From positions 53,206,953-53,270,952 of the forward strand of contig NC_051068.1 in the NCBI RefSeq assembly GCF_004664715.2: a stretch of 64,000 bases of DNA. The letters are read 5' to 3'. This stretch comes from Peromyscus leucopus (Eukaryota > Chordata > Mammalia > Rodentia > Cricetidae). The notes beneath the pieces are model-generated. The model was not told the DNA's origin. It worked only from the letters and a program-made list of their open reading frames with translations, and did not search any database. The position numbers and the translations under genes are program-made. Below are positions 51,265 to 61,223 of the stretch, piece after piece; position 1 is the first letter of the stretch; each line of letters opens with the position of its first letter.

Positions 51265-54200
51265 ATTAGCAATATTTTATACACACATATAAAATAAGAC
51301 AACTAATGTAGTCTGTAAACATCATCTGCACAAAACACAGGGTTGGATTCATTCCACAAATGCCTGTATTGCTCCTGAGTAGGGTTAAGGACCTAGACTG
51401 CCCAGGTTGAAAGGTGAGTGTCTTGTTTTCAATCAATGCAAAGGCTAACCTAGCATCTACATAATTACATTCTGAATTGTGGACACTATCTTGGCACCTG
51501 AGCCCCTCTTTTCAAATCTGAAGCCATACATCACATGACACAACCCAACAGACCCATACAACATGCTCAGCAAACATGAAGTCCTTTCTCTAGTCCTCTC
51601 TCTAACATTTATGCTGGCTTGCCCTCTCCTCTCAGTCTTTACGAGTCACTATATTTTTCAATGCTTTTCAATTTTGCTCAACCTAAAAGCTTCCAAAGTG
51701 GTTTTTCTAAATCCTTAAAGCAACCTCCAGCCCATCTCCGCACACTCCGCACACCCCCACTGTCGGAATCACAGCTTGGAGAAACCAGAATTGTTAAGCA
51801 CACACGCAGGCCTGCTTTCTGCAACGGTAGGAAAACTGTCTCCTGTTCACTTGGAATGCTGGAGTGAAGGTGGTCAGACAAGCTGGTGACCCTTGGCTAC
51901 TCCTTTTGGAGCCAGCCTTCGCCTGAATTCCCCCAGATCTCGAGAACTGTTTAGGCCCTAATCCTGGGTTTTGCCTCTCAGTGAATAGAACGTACCCTTA
52001 AGAAGCCCCATGTACTCGGCATCCTCTATCAATAGAATTCAGACTTCCGTTTATTACAATTTTTCCTCTCTAGATCCTAGGTTTGAGCACTGTTGGCCAG
52101 TCAAGAGAACTCATTCTCATGATAAAGGTCTCAGGTACTTTGCCAGAGTGGTGTATTTTGCAAGGGAAATTTCTATGTAGCCATCCCTAAAGCTTTGTTA
52201 TAAGAATTGTCACATGGAGACTTTCGCCACAAAGTTCTACTGTGTTTAATGTGTTAAGGAAATTAAACCACGGGTTCAGACTTTGGATGTTTTGATCCCT
52301 TTGACTGACCGAGTCCGGCGGTTCTGAGTTTTCACTCTTACCTCTTTGCTGCTCATTTCTCTGCTGGCTGTGATTCCTGCAGGGACCTGCAACACTCTAC
52401 CTCAGGGTTTTCAGTGGAACACTTGTGTTTCGTTCCTACACAGTTGGGTAAGATGTCCTCCTCTGTCCGAGGAGAAAGCACATCTGGAGCCAGAAGCCTG
52501 AGTCGCACACTTTTTCTTCCTGCCTGCCCTGTGAGTTACTAACGGTTGGGACCAGCAGAGGAGGAAACTTACATCTGCCTCAGCTTCAGGGTCAGCTTCT
52601 TGGGGTCCTGGTTCGTGAGGTTCCTGTCTGTTGCCTGGGTCTTCTTCAGCTTCATCTTGGCGTTGGTTCTCTCTCTCATAGGCTAACAAAGCAAAGGAAC
52701 CATAATCAGCCCTAAGTGGATTAGGCAGGATTTTCCTCTCACAAAGCAGCCTACAGTGGCTTCCCAGGAGATCACATCAATCTATCTCACCTCCGTCTTG
52801 GGTAGCAGTATGTCTCTGTCTTACTTTGTTTTTGTTTTTATTTTTGTTTTCTGAGCAGTTCTGTCCTTTTTCTGGACTGTATGTCAAATGGACGGGTGAA
52901 TGTCCCATTCTATCATGGTTAAGGGATGTTGATAGCAGACTGACATTTCCCCACCAGATATGAAAAGAATAATCAAAATTCTCATAATAAAAGAAATTCT
53001 ATACGATTAAATTTTTTGGTTAATGTCAGAAAAAGAGTTTTCCAAAACTTGGACATTTAAAAATGGACAACAACAACTGTGAACTCAGAAACAGACAGAT
53101 TGCTGCCAGAAAAACATACCCTGTGCCTACATTGACATAAGAGTTAACTTGACATTCTTTATGGGGGGGGTACTCAGATTAACAGAATTATAAGAGCACA
53201 CAAAAACTGTAAATCATTTAAAAGTAGGACATAAGAGAGAAGGTTAAGTATACAGAGAGTTACTTAGTCTGGGCATAATAAAGAAACAGGGGAGCCTGCT
53301 GACGAGACGCTAGAGCACAGGGGGACTTACTAAACAAGAAGGCAGCAAACAGCTCCCAGTCTTATGACTAACAAACGGAAGAAGTTAAAGTGACCCACGG
53401 GGGATGTGAAGGCGACAATTTCTTGACTCGTAGGGTTATAAAATACCACAATAGGCTGCTGATTGAGTAAGTGCATGCCTTTGCTTTTCTTTAGACGCTT
53501 TCTAGAAAATCAAACATTTTTAAGAGTCACTGGCACCAAGCAGAGTTAACTTCAGCTTTGCCTCCACAGGAAGCAGCATTTGACAAATTTCATACTTGAT
53601 GTTTGTCATAAATATAAGCATGGGCGCAAGATTTCTAGGCTAAGTAGAAAACAGAGAAAGTTCCTGAAGAATACTAACCCTATGATTGTTTGTCAGACAC
53701 AACCATTAAGCACACAATGAGATTCAACAGAGGGGAGAATGTTGTAGGAAAAAGGCCGTTCTCTTCATCAGTTTTCACTAGTGCTAAATCTTTTTGCCAG
53801 GACCCAGACCAAACGTAGTAACAGCGTAAGTGTGAGTCACAGCTGCTCTCTGTATTTGCACAGGTATGCACTCTGCCTGTGGATGCTACGGAACGTGCTT
53901 CCCCATATGGTGTGATATGACGGAGTCATTGGATGGAAGGGTCACCGTCTGAGGAGTCTCACCTCCTCCCTCTTCTTCATGGATTCCCTGGTCCTCAGCT
54001 CCATGCACGACGTCATTCTCTACAGCATTGTAATTAACTTGCTGCCTGCCAGGAACATAAATTCAGAAATAGAAATTAACAGCCACAGCTTGGAAAGGTC
54101 ATTTATCTTTCAAGACAGGGATAAAAAGGGATTTTCCACTTTTAAAATGAGCCATAACTTGTTTCTGAGATTTAGATACACACTAAAGTATAGTAGTGAC

Positions 54201-55607
54201 ACCAGATACGTTTTCAAAGCATACCGTGAAGAGGTAAAATGTCATTTCATGATGAATAATAAAGTCAGCACTAAGTCGGTTAGTCTATTTTGAGATCATT
54301 ATTTTGTGGGGTTTGCGTGTGATGGGTGTGCATGTAAGTTTTGTGAGAGGTGTACCACCATGCTACAGCACATGCCAGGTGGTCAGAAGAAAACCTTGCA
54401 CACTGTCCTCGACGTCAACCTTGTTTGAGACAACCCCACCCCCTGCCCCTTGTTGTTTGCCTCCACATTCTCCAGGTTATTTGGCTGTGAGCTTCCAGGG
54501 AGTCTCCTCTCTCCATCTCCCACCCTGGTGTACTAGCCCTGGAATTACAGGCTGTGAGCCATGGTACTTAGATTGACAAAGATTCTGGGGACTTGAACTT
54601 AGGTCCTCATGTTCATGGGTCAAGCCCTTTATCACCAAGCCACCTTCTCAGCCCATAACTGCTACAGTTAGGAAGAAAAAAATTAGGCTAAAATTAAGTA
54701 GCTAGCATTTAATTCCCCCATATTTTTTTCCTACCTTGTCTACATGAGCAATAGGAGCCACGGGTTGAGGGGCTACACACACACAAAGCCGATTTGACTG
54801 ACACCAGAGGAAGGACTGTCTACACCCACCCAGGGGAGGGGCAGGGTACCGTAGCTGCTGCGGGTGCTGGGGCTGCTGGGCGTCCTCATGTTCTGCCTGC
54901 TTCCGCTGAGCCATCTCTCTGGCCAGGAGCTGCTGCTGCTGCTGCTGCCGTAGCAAGTGTCCATGTAGCCTCTGTTGGTGCAAAGCTTCCTGGTGTTCTC
55001 TCAGCCTCTGGGCTTCCTCATCCCTCCTTGCCGCCAGCCTCTGCTGTTCCAGCTGCTCCTCATACGGGGAGCGGAATTTGGTGACTGCCTTGGTTGAATG
55101 GTCCTCCTGGAACAAAAGGAATTGATGCTAAACCAGAGGGGCTGGACCCTCCGGGCCCTCCCTGCGTTTTCTTGTCAGGGCAATCGCAGGAGGCAGGGTG
55201 GGTTTCTTAACACTTTACGGCAGGTGACCCCCCCCCCCCAATTATCCATAAAGTCCAATATCTCATAATTTCCATCTTTCTCTGAATGGCCTCGGCCGTC
55301 TTATAGCAGACCTGCCAGCTGGAAAGCCGTCTTCCAGGGTGTTCCAGCTCAAATGGAACAGAGCACAACACAAGAAGTCAGTTCCACCCTTAATTAAATT
55401 TATGCTCAGAGGTTCTGAATCAAGTTGGCACTTGGTAACCCCACACTAAATGCACAATTTGTGGGGCTAAGGCTTTGCCTAGGAAGAGTTAGAGACCCAA
55501 GGATGCTAATTAACTCCAACAATGGACATGGCAGTCTCGGGCTAAACAAAATGTCAAATCTCAGTTTATACGGAGGAAGCGGAGAAGGGAAAGAGGTAGA
55601 GCTAGAG

Positions 55608-55698
<91 letters not shown>

Positions 55699-57028
55699 CC
55701 TGTGTGTTGTGCTGTTCAGACGTGAATATGGGTTGGAGGCTACAGGAGAACCTCAGCTCTCATTCCTCAAATGCCACCTTGTTGATGTTTGTTTTGTTCT
55801 GTGTTTGTTTAAGACAGGGTCTCCCCTTGGCCTGGGACTTGCTGAGTTAACAAGGCCCGTGAGGCCCAGGAATCTGCCTTTCTCTGCCACCCAGAACTGG
55901 GACCGAGTTACACCTTGTTTTCTTTTTGGGTTCTTGGACACTGAACCTGAGACCTCATGCTTGCAAGGTGGGCAGTTTACTGACTGAGCCATCATGCCTG
56001 CCTGCCCCAGAGAAGAGATTTTATATAAATAAACTATGCATGGATGCAGAAATACATTCTGATTAGAGGAACATCAAACACAGCAGTTCTTAAAATTCTG
56101 CTCCCCAATGAGTTATCCAGCTTCCTTCCCTTCCCTCCCCAATTAAAATACGCACATCCAATTGTCAGCAAAAGGAAAAGGGCAGAGTTGAGGACCACGG
56201 GGCTAAGGGGAGGATGGCAATGGCATTGGGATAGAAAGTTTGCAAGGACATGAGGGGCAACAAGAGAGGTCTTCACACCTACGAAGGCCGAAGCGTCACA
56301 CAGCTTCGTGTCTCAGAGACTAGGTGGACAAATAAAGCCTCAGCGTCACAAAGAAATCATCAGCATCCATGGGCATTATCGTTGGGTATGAGTTCGGAGA
56401 CGGTGAAGAAAGGTCCCTGGCTGCACTCAGTGCTGGTTGACATTAAATTCCTTTAAAGACACTGGCTGCTTTTGCTTGTTTTGAAGGTAGGAATGTGTCT
56501 CAGATGTCAGCCACAAGCTGAGGAAGCAGTTCCCGAGGAGAGCCTGGGAAAGGTATTCACTCACAGGCATGTGTGTAAGTGGTAAGTGTGCAGGTGTGTA
56601 AGTGGCATGTGTGTAAGTGGTAAGTGGTAAGTATGTGGCAGAGAGGTAAGAGCTTTTGAGTCATCTTTGACAGCAATGGGGCAAAGGCTGGCATTGTAAC
56701 TGGAAGTCAATGACTAGAAGGAGGACTCTTTATCACAGAAAAGTAGACGTATTTCCACATCAGGATACTCCAGGTGGGACTTAGGCTTTTCTGGGGAGGC
56801 ACCCAGTTGGGAGCTCACCTGCTGCACTGGCGGGGATATGAGGACAAGTCTCTTGTGCAATACTAACAATGGGGGGATATATAGGTCTACAAGGAGCATT
56901 GCTTTGATCACCAACCACCTTCTGGAGCTATACTGTGCCATTAGTATTACAGCAGGATATTTAAATACAAGCAAAGAACATTCAGTGAAATCTTTCAAAA
57001 ACATTTGTAGAGACTGATTCATAAGGAG

Positions 57029-57064
<36 letters not shown>

Positions 57065-60000
57065 CTCAAGTGTCCTTCTTTAAATGCTATTCACCTTGCT
57101 TTTTAAAAACACGATCTCTCTCCAAAACCTGGACTTTCTAGTTAGGCTAGGCTGACCAGGGAGCCCCAGGGAGCCATGGGGCTGCTTCCCTAGTGCAGGA
57201 CTACAAGAGAGCACACCACTACATCCAGCTTTTTACATGGAATCTGGGGACCGAACTAAGGTCGACATGCTTGCACGTCGCTGACTGAGCATCCCCACAG
57301 CCCCACTGTGGTTTCATTAGTACCTAAAACCAAAGCCCGATTCCCCATCAGAGAGAACTTTGAGTACCCATGCACCTCAGCTTGAGGGCGGCCATCCAGA
57401 AGGTGGGCTGCGTCCTGACCCTGCTGATCTCGCCACTCCCGGTCCTGCTCCTCTGGTGATGGATCATGTTCTTCCTCTAGATGCTCTGCCTGCCCCACCT
57501 GCTCCATTTCCTCCTCCTCCAGGGCCTTCCTGTGCTCCTCTTCCACCTGATGCTCCTCTGGCTCTCTGGGTTCCACTTGGTTCTGCTCTGCTGGAGCCTG
57601 AAATCCTGCTTCCTTCTGCATGGAAGAGAAAGATTTCTCTTCTGTTCTCCTAGGCGCTGCTTCATGGTTCTGCCACACCTCATTGTTTAGAGACACCTAA
57701 GATTAGCATAGCACAAAACAAACAAACAAACAAAACTATTTCAAAAGTAGTGACATTATTCTTGTAATACCACTTTTAAAGGGCTACAGCATAAGCAAAG
57801 TCCTAGAGTTTAGAAATATACACAACTGTGACTTAAAAAAGAAAACAGGTGTGATGGAGTGATTTAATTCTCACTGTGTCATTTCTCCCTAAGACAGAAA
57901 TAATTTAGGTAAAATTCTATCTCAGAGAATAGTCAGTGACCACGAAAGTGAAGCCTTCCAGCAACCATGCATCAGGAGAAAACTTACCCCAAAGGAAACC
58001 CGACTCAAGCTTTCCTCAGAAAAGAAAGGAAATAAACAACAAGCAAAACAATAAAATCAAGAAACTTTCAATCCTCCTGCTTACGGCTTCTGAAAGTTTC
58101 TTCAAGGTCAACTGCCTTCTCAACAGATATTGGAAAGGACTAGGATACGATGTGAGATTCAGTGGATTAAACAGTAGGCTGTTTCTTATTAGCTTCATCA
58201 GCTAGTAATCAGAGGGACTTGTATTATCAATAGACATCCATGGCACTTTAAAATAGTTTCAGCTCAACAAGACACAAAATGTTCTTTGTTACGTTTCAAT
58301 TTATGCCAGCGTTTGTACTGCACAGACACAGCTGTTGATGTTGGAGGTCAGCCTCAGGAGCTATCCATCTTGGATGCTGAGACAGGGTCCCTCCTTAGGG
58401 TCCATGGGCTCACGAATCAGACTAGACTGGCTAGTCAACGGGCCCCCTTAGGTCCACGGGCTCACGAATTAGACTAGACTGGCTAGTCAACGGGCCCCAT
58501 GATCCCTGTGTCTCTGCTTCCCCAGCACTGGCATTCTAAGCACATGCTACAATGTGAGGCTTTTTAAATGGGTGCTAGGGATTGAACGTAGGCATGTGGC
58601 AAGAATTTTGCTGACTTACTTTTCCCCAGCCCCAATAAAATATTAATGTTCCTTATTACATCTTCTGTAAACCGAAGCCAGTCTGTGTATTTATTTTATA
58701 CTGTCAATACAGAAAACTAAACCAAGAAAAAAAACTTTTTTTAGAAAATGTCTTCTCTAAAATCTGTTGAGTCATATCCATATTTTCTGTAAGTTTCCAA
58801 CCTTCCTTTGATCTATATTAGTTAGGAAGATAAAGACACTGATAGGAAACTCTGTAGTGCCTTTTCCCTCTTCTTCATCAAAAAGGAAGTTACTTCCTTG
58901 GTCAGATTAATTTCTTATAATTAAATGCCTAGGGGAACACACCATGAGCAATTTGAAATGGGAAGCCCTACTCTGAAGCTAGTAGAGATATAAGTATCAC
59001 TCTTTAAAATGTCAAGAAAGTAAATCATGAAGTGGGAAGAAAAGTTCTTCCTTGAATATCTGGGAATGTCTACAAGTGTACATTTTGACAAAGTCTTCTG
59101 GCAAGTTTGTTACAAAACTGCCTTGTAGAAAACATTTCTCTCAAGGGCTCTAAGTACTTTCAAACACTGCCATTTATCCCCAGTCTGTCCCTGTGAGGAA
59201 TGCTAGGGGCAGATAACTACTATCTCCAGCTCACAGGCGGAACAAACCAAACTCTCAGTCATCAGACGGTGAACCCAATGAGCTGGACGTCAGCTTAACA
59301 GGACACAGAGTCAAACGACAGACATGTGATCCCATCCTGCCATCTTAAACTTGTGGTTATAAATCCCCAAGAAAGGACCAGATTGCAAGGACCTCAAGCC
59401 TGTTTGTGAAGGATTGCTCTGATGATGCTTCATATGAGAACTCCATCGATGTTGACTTCGTTACCGCCATAAACTGGCCACTTGGAGACAAGACTCTCAA
59501 CCATTTACTGCAAACCCATCATAGCAAGCATGTGGAGGTCAGAGAACACTCCTTTACCTTCCTTCATTTGGGTCCTGTCAATTAAACTCAGCTCATTAAT
59601 CCCCGAGGGAAAGGGTCTTTACCTGCTGAGCCATTTGCCAATCCATACAAGTAACTTGTAAGAATTAGTGATAAGCATAACCACACTGGTGATGCTCCCC
59701 TTTTGAAACACACTCAAGCAAGTGTTGATTTTCATGAAGAACAAGAATAAAGTGGATCACGGTCGGGTTACACAGCTGCTTTAATATGATTTTGGCATGC
59801 TCTATACAGACCCTGCAGTGTAGCAAGTTCATTATATTAATGTTAATAACAAAGTGGGCTGCCACATACTATTCTCATGCCATTTAAAACCTTTTCACCT
59901 ACTCAACGGAGAGAAAAATCATCTCACTTTCAAATATTCAGATACCAGACCTCCTTTAACACATGTAAATTTACATAGAGAAAAACAAAGCCAGGAAAGC

Positions 60001-60429
60001 CTTTCCCAGTAAACGCTACAGATTTAATTTATCAGTGTTTTTTCCCAGACTAGCTGAATTGGTTAGAAATACAAATCCCCAGGCCAAACCTCAAAGGAAC
60101 TGAATTGGAACGTGGAGCTAGGGCTGAGAAGCCTGCATTTAAACATACTGTACTAAGGATGCTGATGTATAAGAACTTCTGGGAATCTGCAGGGAAGGAA
60201 GAGTGGGCTGTACAGAGAGCATTTTTCCACAGGGCACGCCACCTATCAGGGACCCCCAGGGCACACCCCTCACCTCTCGTAGCTCTCCAGTCGGCTTCTC
60301 TCTTATGTTGTAACCTTGTGGAGTCCCGCGGGGAAAGGTGACATTTCGCTGCTCTGCTGGGTCAGGATTTCGAAAGCTCGGAATCCTGTTCAGAGTATCT
60401 TTCAGCTGTTTATATTCTGCAACTTGAGT
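38118..60429 (-). CDS. GOLIM4: GOLIM4 (GPP130), C-terminal 461 residues in nine exons
   Basis: Type II cis-Golgi membrane protein that cycles between Golgi and endosomes. Known roles of the family are endosome-to-Golgi transport and a manganese-triggered switch to lysosomal sorting; the targeting and Mn-sensing part is in the N-terminal lumenal stem, which is outside this window. The exons at 60,274-60,429, 57,376-57,696, 54,850-55,106, 53,963-54,045, 52,573-52,682, 48,978-49,145, 48,576-48,644, 38,672-38,743 and 38,118-38,267 all have AG and GT borders and matching phases. They total 1,386 bp, that is 461 residues plus TAG. The product is Glu/Gln-rich, strongly acidic and hydrophilic, with no membrane segment. 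Landmarks are QVAEYKQLKDTLNRIPS, an NVT sequon, EEHQVEEEHRKALEEEEMEQ, SPYEEQLEQQRL, VEDINPADDPNNQGEDEFEE and the end KSHRRAEM. These match remembered human GOLIM4 (about 696 residues) along the whole length. No frameshift or early stop is present, so the gene looks functional. Confidence 0.96.
38268..38671 (-). other. GOLIM4 last intron
   Basis: A 404-bp intron with donor GTATGT and acceptor TTTAG on the minus strand. It holds a CATA/CACA-rich tract at about 38,580-38,645, which gives overlapping low-complexity frames on both strands. Confidence 0.85.
38672..38743 (-). CDS. GOLIM4: GOLIM4 coding exon, 24 codons
   Basis: Acceptor 'gtgttttag' and donor AAC|GTATGT bound exactly 24 codons in phase 0-0: VQEDLTEEKKRELEHNAEET then YGEN. 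Skipping it would keep frame. Confidence 0.94.
39490..40004 (-). mobile_element. L1 3' end, 5'-truncated, with 15-bp target duplication
   Basis: Read on the minus strand this is the 3' UTR of a rodent L1 ending in A-rich sequence at about 39,495-39,520. In the plus reading it has 'cattttacatatcaatccct', 'accatagggaatggactcta', 'cagagggcctagtgcggtcc' and 'gctgtgggtctctgcattt'. The duplication 'gcaagtcagaatttt' is at 39,475-39,489 and 40,005-40,019. The insertion is in the same orientation as GOLIM4, so its own poly(A) signal is in the transcript strand. Confidence 0.9.
42005..42230 (+). mobile_element. L1 3' UTR-like tail
   Basis: 'gaagccttactttgtcagag', 'gaggagggaatggggctggc' and 'tggtatgggaaatgaataaa' resemble the G-rich 3' UTR and A-rich end of rodent L1 copies. 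The left limit is uncertain. Confidence 0.5.
44751..45010 (+). mobile_element. B1 SINE with tail expanded to GAA/GGA repeat
   Basis: The B1 body runs from 44,751 to about 44,894 ('gccaggcggtggtggcgcac' to 'gaaaccctgtctcg'). Its tail is not poly-A but a 115-bp purine tract of (GAA)n, (GGA)n and again (GAA)n. The 13-bp duplication AGAATCTGTGCCC is at 44,738-44,750 and 45,011-45,023, so the whole tract is inside the insertion. The insertion is antisense to GOLIM4, so pre-mRNA carries a (TTC/TCC)n tract. Confidence 0.95.
45660..45985 (+). mobile_element. B3/B4-type SINE, diverged
   Basis: 'gagccatagagtagtcattg', 'agtgtttgctgtgtaagca', 'cttcagagcccatgtgccat' and 'tgacatccaaggttgccctc' occur in the order of a rodent tRNA-headed SINE. 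Confidence 0.55.
46415..46466. repeat. (GA)n-rich microsatellite
   Basis: GA units with interspersed CAGA and AAAG variants. It explains the Arg/Glu-rich plus-strand frames and the Ser/Leu-rich minus-strand frame. Confidence 0.93.
47440..47805 (+). mobile_element. MaLR (MT-type) solo LTR
   Basis: It starts TGTGGTAGTTTGAGTGC and ends ACCTTAAGACA, with 'tcattgggggtgagctttga', 'tagaactctcagctgcctct', 'aacagactaaacctctgaac' and 'gtcatggtatctcttcacag'. Flanks CATTC and CAACC may be a decayed 5-bp duplication. It sits in the large GOLIM4 intron in the antisense direction. Confidence 0.85.
48576..48644 (-). CDS. GOLIM4: GOLIM4 coding exon, 23 codons
   Basis: Acceptor 'ttgttcctacag' and donor GAG|GTATAAG bound 23 codons, phase 0-0: MAGNPDQQEDNVDEQYQEEG then EEE. 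The first Met is internal and is not a start codon. Confidence 0.95.
48645..48977 (-). other. GOLIM4 short intron (333 bp)
   Basis: Donor GTAAGA and acceptor CTACAG on the minus strand. No repeat or other feature was recognised. Confidence 0.85.
48978..49145 (-). CDS. GOLIM4: GOLIM4 coding exon, 56 codons
   Basis: Acceptor 'cattttccag' and donor GTG|GTAAGA bound 56 codons, phase 0-0: RAAVEDINPADDPNNQGEDE, then FEEAEQVREENLPEESEEQK, then QGEAKQDNAEMDEHLV. The first 30 residues are nearly unchanged from remembered human protein. Plus-strand frames over it are shadows. Confidence 0.96.
49216..49245. repeat. (CA)n microsatellite
   Basis: Fifteen CA units, ending in CACGCACGCAC. Confidence 0.93.
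51230..51264. repeat. (TA)n microsatellite
   Basis: TA units interrupted once by TG at about 51,250. Confidence 0.93.
52573..52682 (-). CDS. GOLIM4: GOLIM4 coding exon, 110 bp
   Basis: Acceptor 'gctttgttag' and donor GAT|GTAAGT bound CC (last two bases of an Ala codon) plus 36 codons: YERENQRQDEAEEDPGNRQE then PHEPGPQEADPEAEAD. The split codon pairs with the single G ending the exon before. Confidence 0.95.
52683..53962 (-). other. GOLIM4 1.3-kb intron
   Basis: Donor GTGAGA and acceptor TTGTTAG on the minus strand. A G-homopolymer (8 bp) lies near 53,162. No named repeat or gene was seen. Confidence 0.75.
53963..54045 (-). CDS. GOLIM4: GOLIM4 coding exon, 83 bp
   Basis: Encodes the last base of an Arg codon, QQVNYNAVENDVVHGAEDQG, IHEEEGG and the first base of Ala. 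The acceptor is 'ctggcag' at 54,046-54,052. A second AG four bases inside (GGCAG|CAAGTT) would break the frame, so the outer site was chosen because it joins LR to QQVNY as in remembered human LRQQAHYDAMDND. The donor is GGAG|GTGAGA. Confidence 0.93.
54046..54849 (-). other. GOLIM4 804-bp intron with B4-type SINE
   Basis: A diverged antisense B4/B3-like element fills about 54,330-54,655 ('ggcacatgccaggtggtcag'-type start, 'ggaattacaggctgtgagcc', 'gaacttaggtcctcatgttc', ending 'caccttctcagccc'). Plus-strand frames across it are not genes. Confidence 0.7.
54850..55106 (-). CDS. GOLIM4: GOLIM4 coding exon, 257 bp, Gln-rich coiled coil
   Basis: Acceptor 'ccttttgttccag' and donor CTACG|GTACCC bound 85 codons plus two bases of Arg. 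It encodes SPYEEQLEQQRLAARRDEEA, LREHQEALHQQRLHGHLLR, a six-Gln run and LAREMAQRKQAEHEDAQQPQ. The Gln run is coded by six pure CAG codons (54,930-54,947). The Glu/Gln/Arg-rich heptad-like sequence fits a coiled coil. The donor is weak (GTACCC). Plus-strand Ala/Gly-rich frame 54,794-55,084 is its shadow. Confidence 0.95.
55609..55695. repeat. (TG)n(AG)n compound microsatellite
   Basis: Fifteen TG units run directly into about 28 AG units without interruption. Confidence 0.97.
57031..57062. repeat. (GT)n microsatellite
   Basis: Sixteen pure GT units. Confidence 0.97.
57376..57696 (-). CDS. GOLIM4: GOLIM4 coding exon, 107 codons, Glu-rich
   Basis: Acceptor 'ctaatcttag' and donor GAG|GTGCAT bound 107 codons, phase 0-0. 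It encodes VSLNNEVWQNHEAAPRRTEE, then PREPEEHQVEEEHRKALEEE, EMEQVGQAEHLEEEHDPSPE, EQDREW and ends GRPQAE. The block from EPEEHQVEEEH to PSPEEQDREW equals remembered human sequence almost residue for residue. Plus-strand frames at 57,360-57,653 are shadows. Confidence 0.96.
57697..60273 (-). other. GOLIM4 2.6-kb intron
   Basis: Contains (AAAC)n at about 57,715-57,735, a B4-type SINE with an internal tandem duplication (58,330-58,635) and a B3-like antisense fragment at about 59,525-59,640 ('catgtggaggtcagagaaca', 'acctgctgagccatttgcca'). The parts at 57,740-58,330 and 58,640-59,520 hold nothing I can name. Confidence 0.75.
58330..58635 (-). mobile_element. B4-type SINE, antisense, with 53-bp internal tandem duplication
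   Basis: Plus reading has 'gatgttggaggtcagcctca', 'gctgagacagggtccctcct', 'cccagcactggcattctaag', 'gtgctagggattgaacgtag' and ends 'ttttccccagcccc'. The middle part is doubled: units at 58,393-58,445 and 58,446-58,498 share 'gggctcacgaat' and 'agactagactggctagtcaa'. Such a doubling is not part of the normal element. Confidence 0.75.
60274..60429 (-). CDS. GOLIM4: GOLIM4 coding exon, 52 codons, first in window
   Basis: Acceptor 'ccatttatatgcag' and donor GAG|GTGAGG bound 52 codons, phase 0-0: TQVAEYKQLKDTLNRIPSFR, NPDPAEQRNVTFPRGTPQGY, NIREKPTGELRE. The start is the end of the lumenal coiled-coil stem. NVT is a possible N-glycosylation sequon, also present in remembered human protein. Plus-strand frames here are shadows. 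Confidence 0.96.
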
Positions 60430-60860
60430 CTGCATATAAATGGTACAGTTGAGAGAAAATTGCACAATTTGATGAGAAAAAGGAGATTAATTAATTAGAC
60501 GGGCTCTTAGGTTCACTGGATGACTAGAAAAACATTAAACCTAAGTTTGTTAGCAAAGTTGCGGACGACCTTCATGCACTAAAACTTCCTCTTTGGTCAT
60601 GCTTGACCATCTCTGAGCACATGCAAATTAGAGTCAGAATTAAGAGCCAGAAAAAATATCCAAGACAGGTTAGTTGCCCAGGCTATGTGAGTCAAAATCA
60701 GAACTTTGTCAATCATTCTATTATAAACATCATTAATAAAGGACAGCTATGCAATCAACGTTTTATCCTATTTATCATATCATATCAGCTTAAGACTTAC
60801 ATGGTTATTCAAACTGAGACCCCTTAAACTATATCCTGAGTAATAATTTCAATGGACTGT

Positions 60861-60971
60861 CTATCTATCATCTATCTATCATGTATCTATCACCTATCAT
60901 CTATCTTCTATCATTGTATCCATCTATCTTCTATCATCTATCTATCTTCTATCATCTATCTATCTTCTATC

Positions 60972-61037
<66 letters not shown>
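60861..61037. repeat. (TATC)n tetranucleotide repeat, interrupted
   Basis: TATC units with ATC- and TTC-containing interruptions in the first 110 bp and a pure run of about 17 units at the end (about 60,969-61,037). Confidence 0.96.
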
Positions 61038-61223
61038 GTTTACCCTCTTCTCCTTAGTTGATTTATGCTCAAGTCAGGTCCTTTACTTGCTACTTTCCAG
61101 ATTGCTTTCTATACTGTGCTCAGAGGTAGCAGAGAGCAGTGACATAGGGGGGAAATAAAGCTGGATTTTTATTCATCAATTCTGAATGTCCTTCAGGCTT
61201 AAATGGACGAAGGCAGTGTGTGA

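Larger units (their letters stand above)
49146..52572 (-). other. GOLIM4 3.4-kb intron
   Basis: Contains a (CA)n run (49,216-49,245), a diverged B3/B4-like antisense piece at about 49,625-49,930 ('gtgtggaggccagaggttaa'), two A-rich runs near 50,650-50,715 and a (TA)n run (51,230-51,264). The short frames at 50,301-50,565 and 51,619-51,881 have no family features. Confidence 0.7.
55107..57375 (-). other. GOLIM4 2.3-kb intron with B4-type SINEs and microsatellites
   Basis: Holds (TG)n(AG)n (55,609-55,695), an antisense B4-like SINE at about 55,775-56,005 ('gtttaagacagggtctcccc', 'tgaacctgagacctcatgct'), a TAAGTG-type short minisatellite at 56,572-56,640, (GT)n at 57,031-57,062 and a second antisense B4-like SINE at about 57,090-57,305 ('ctggggaccgaactaaggtc'). 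The part at 56,040-56,560 has no recognised feature. Confidence 0.75.

Noticed and set aside
54794..55084. Ala/Gly-rich plus-strand frame
   Set aside because: It is the antisense shadow of the GOLIM4 Gln-rich exon; the minus-strand frame fits GOLIM4 with splice sites.
57360..57690. Plus-strand Pro/Leu-rich frames
   Set aside because: Antisense shadow of the Glu-rich GOLIM4 exon.
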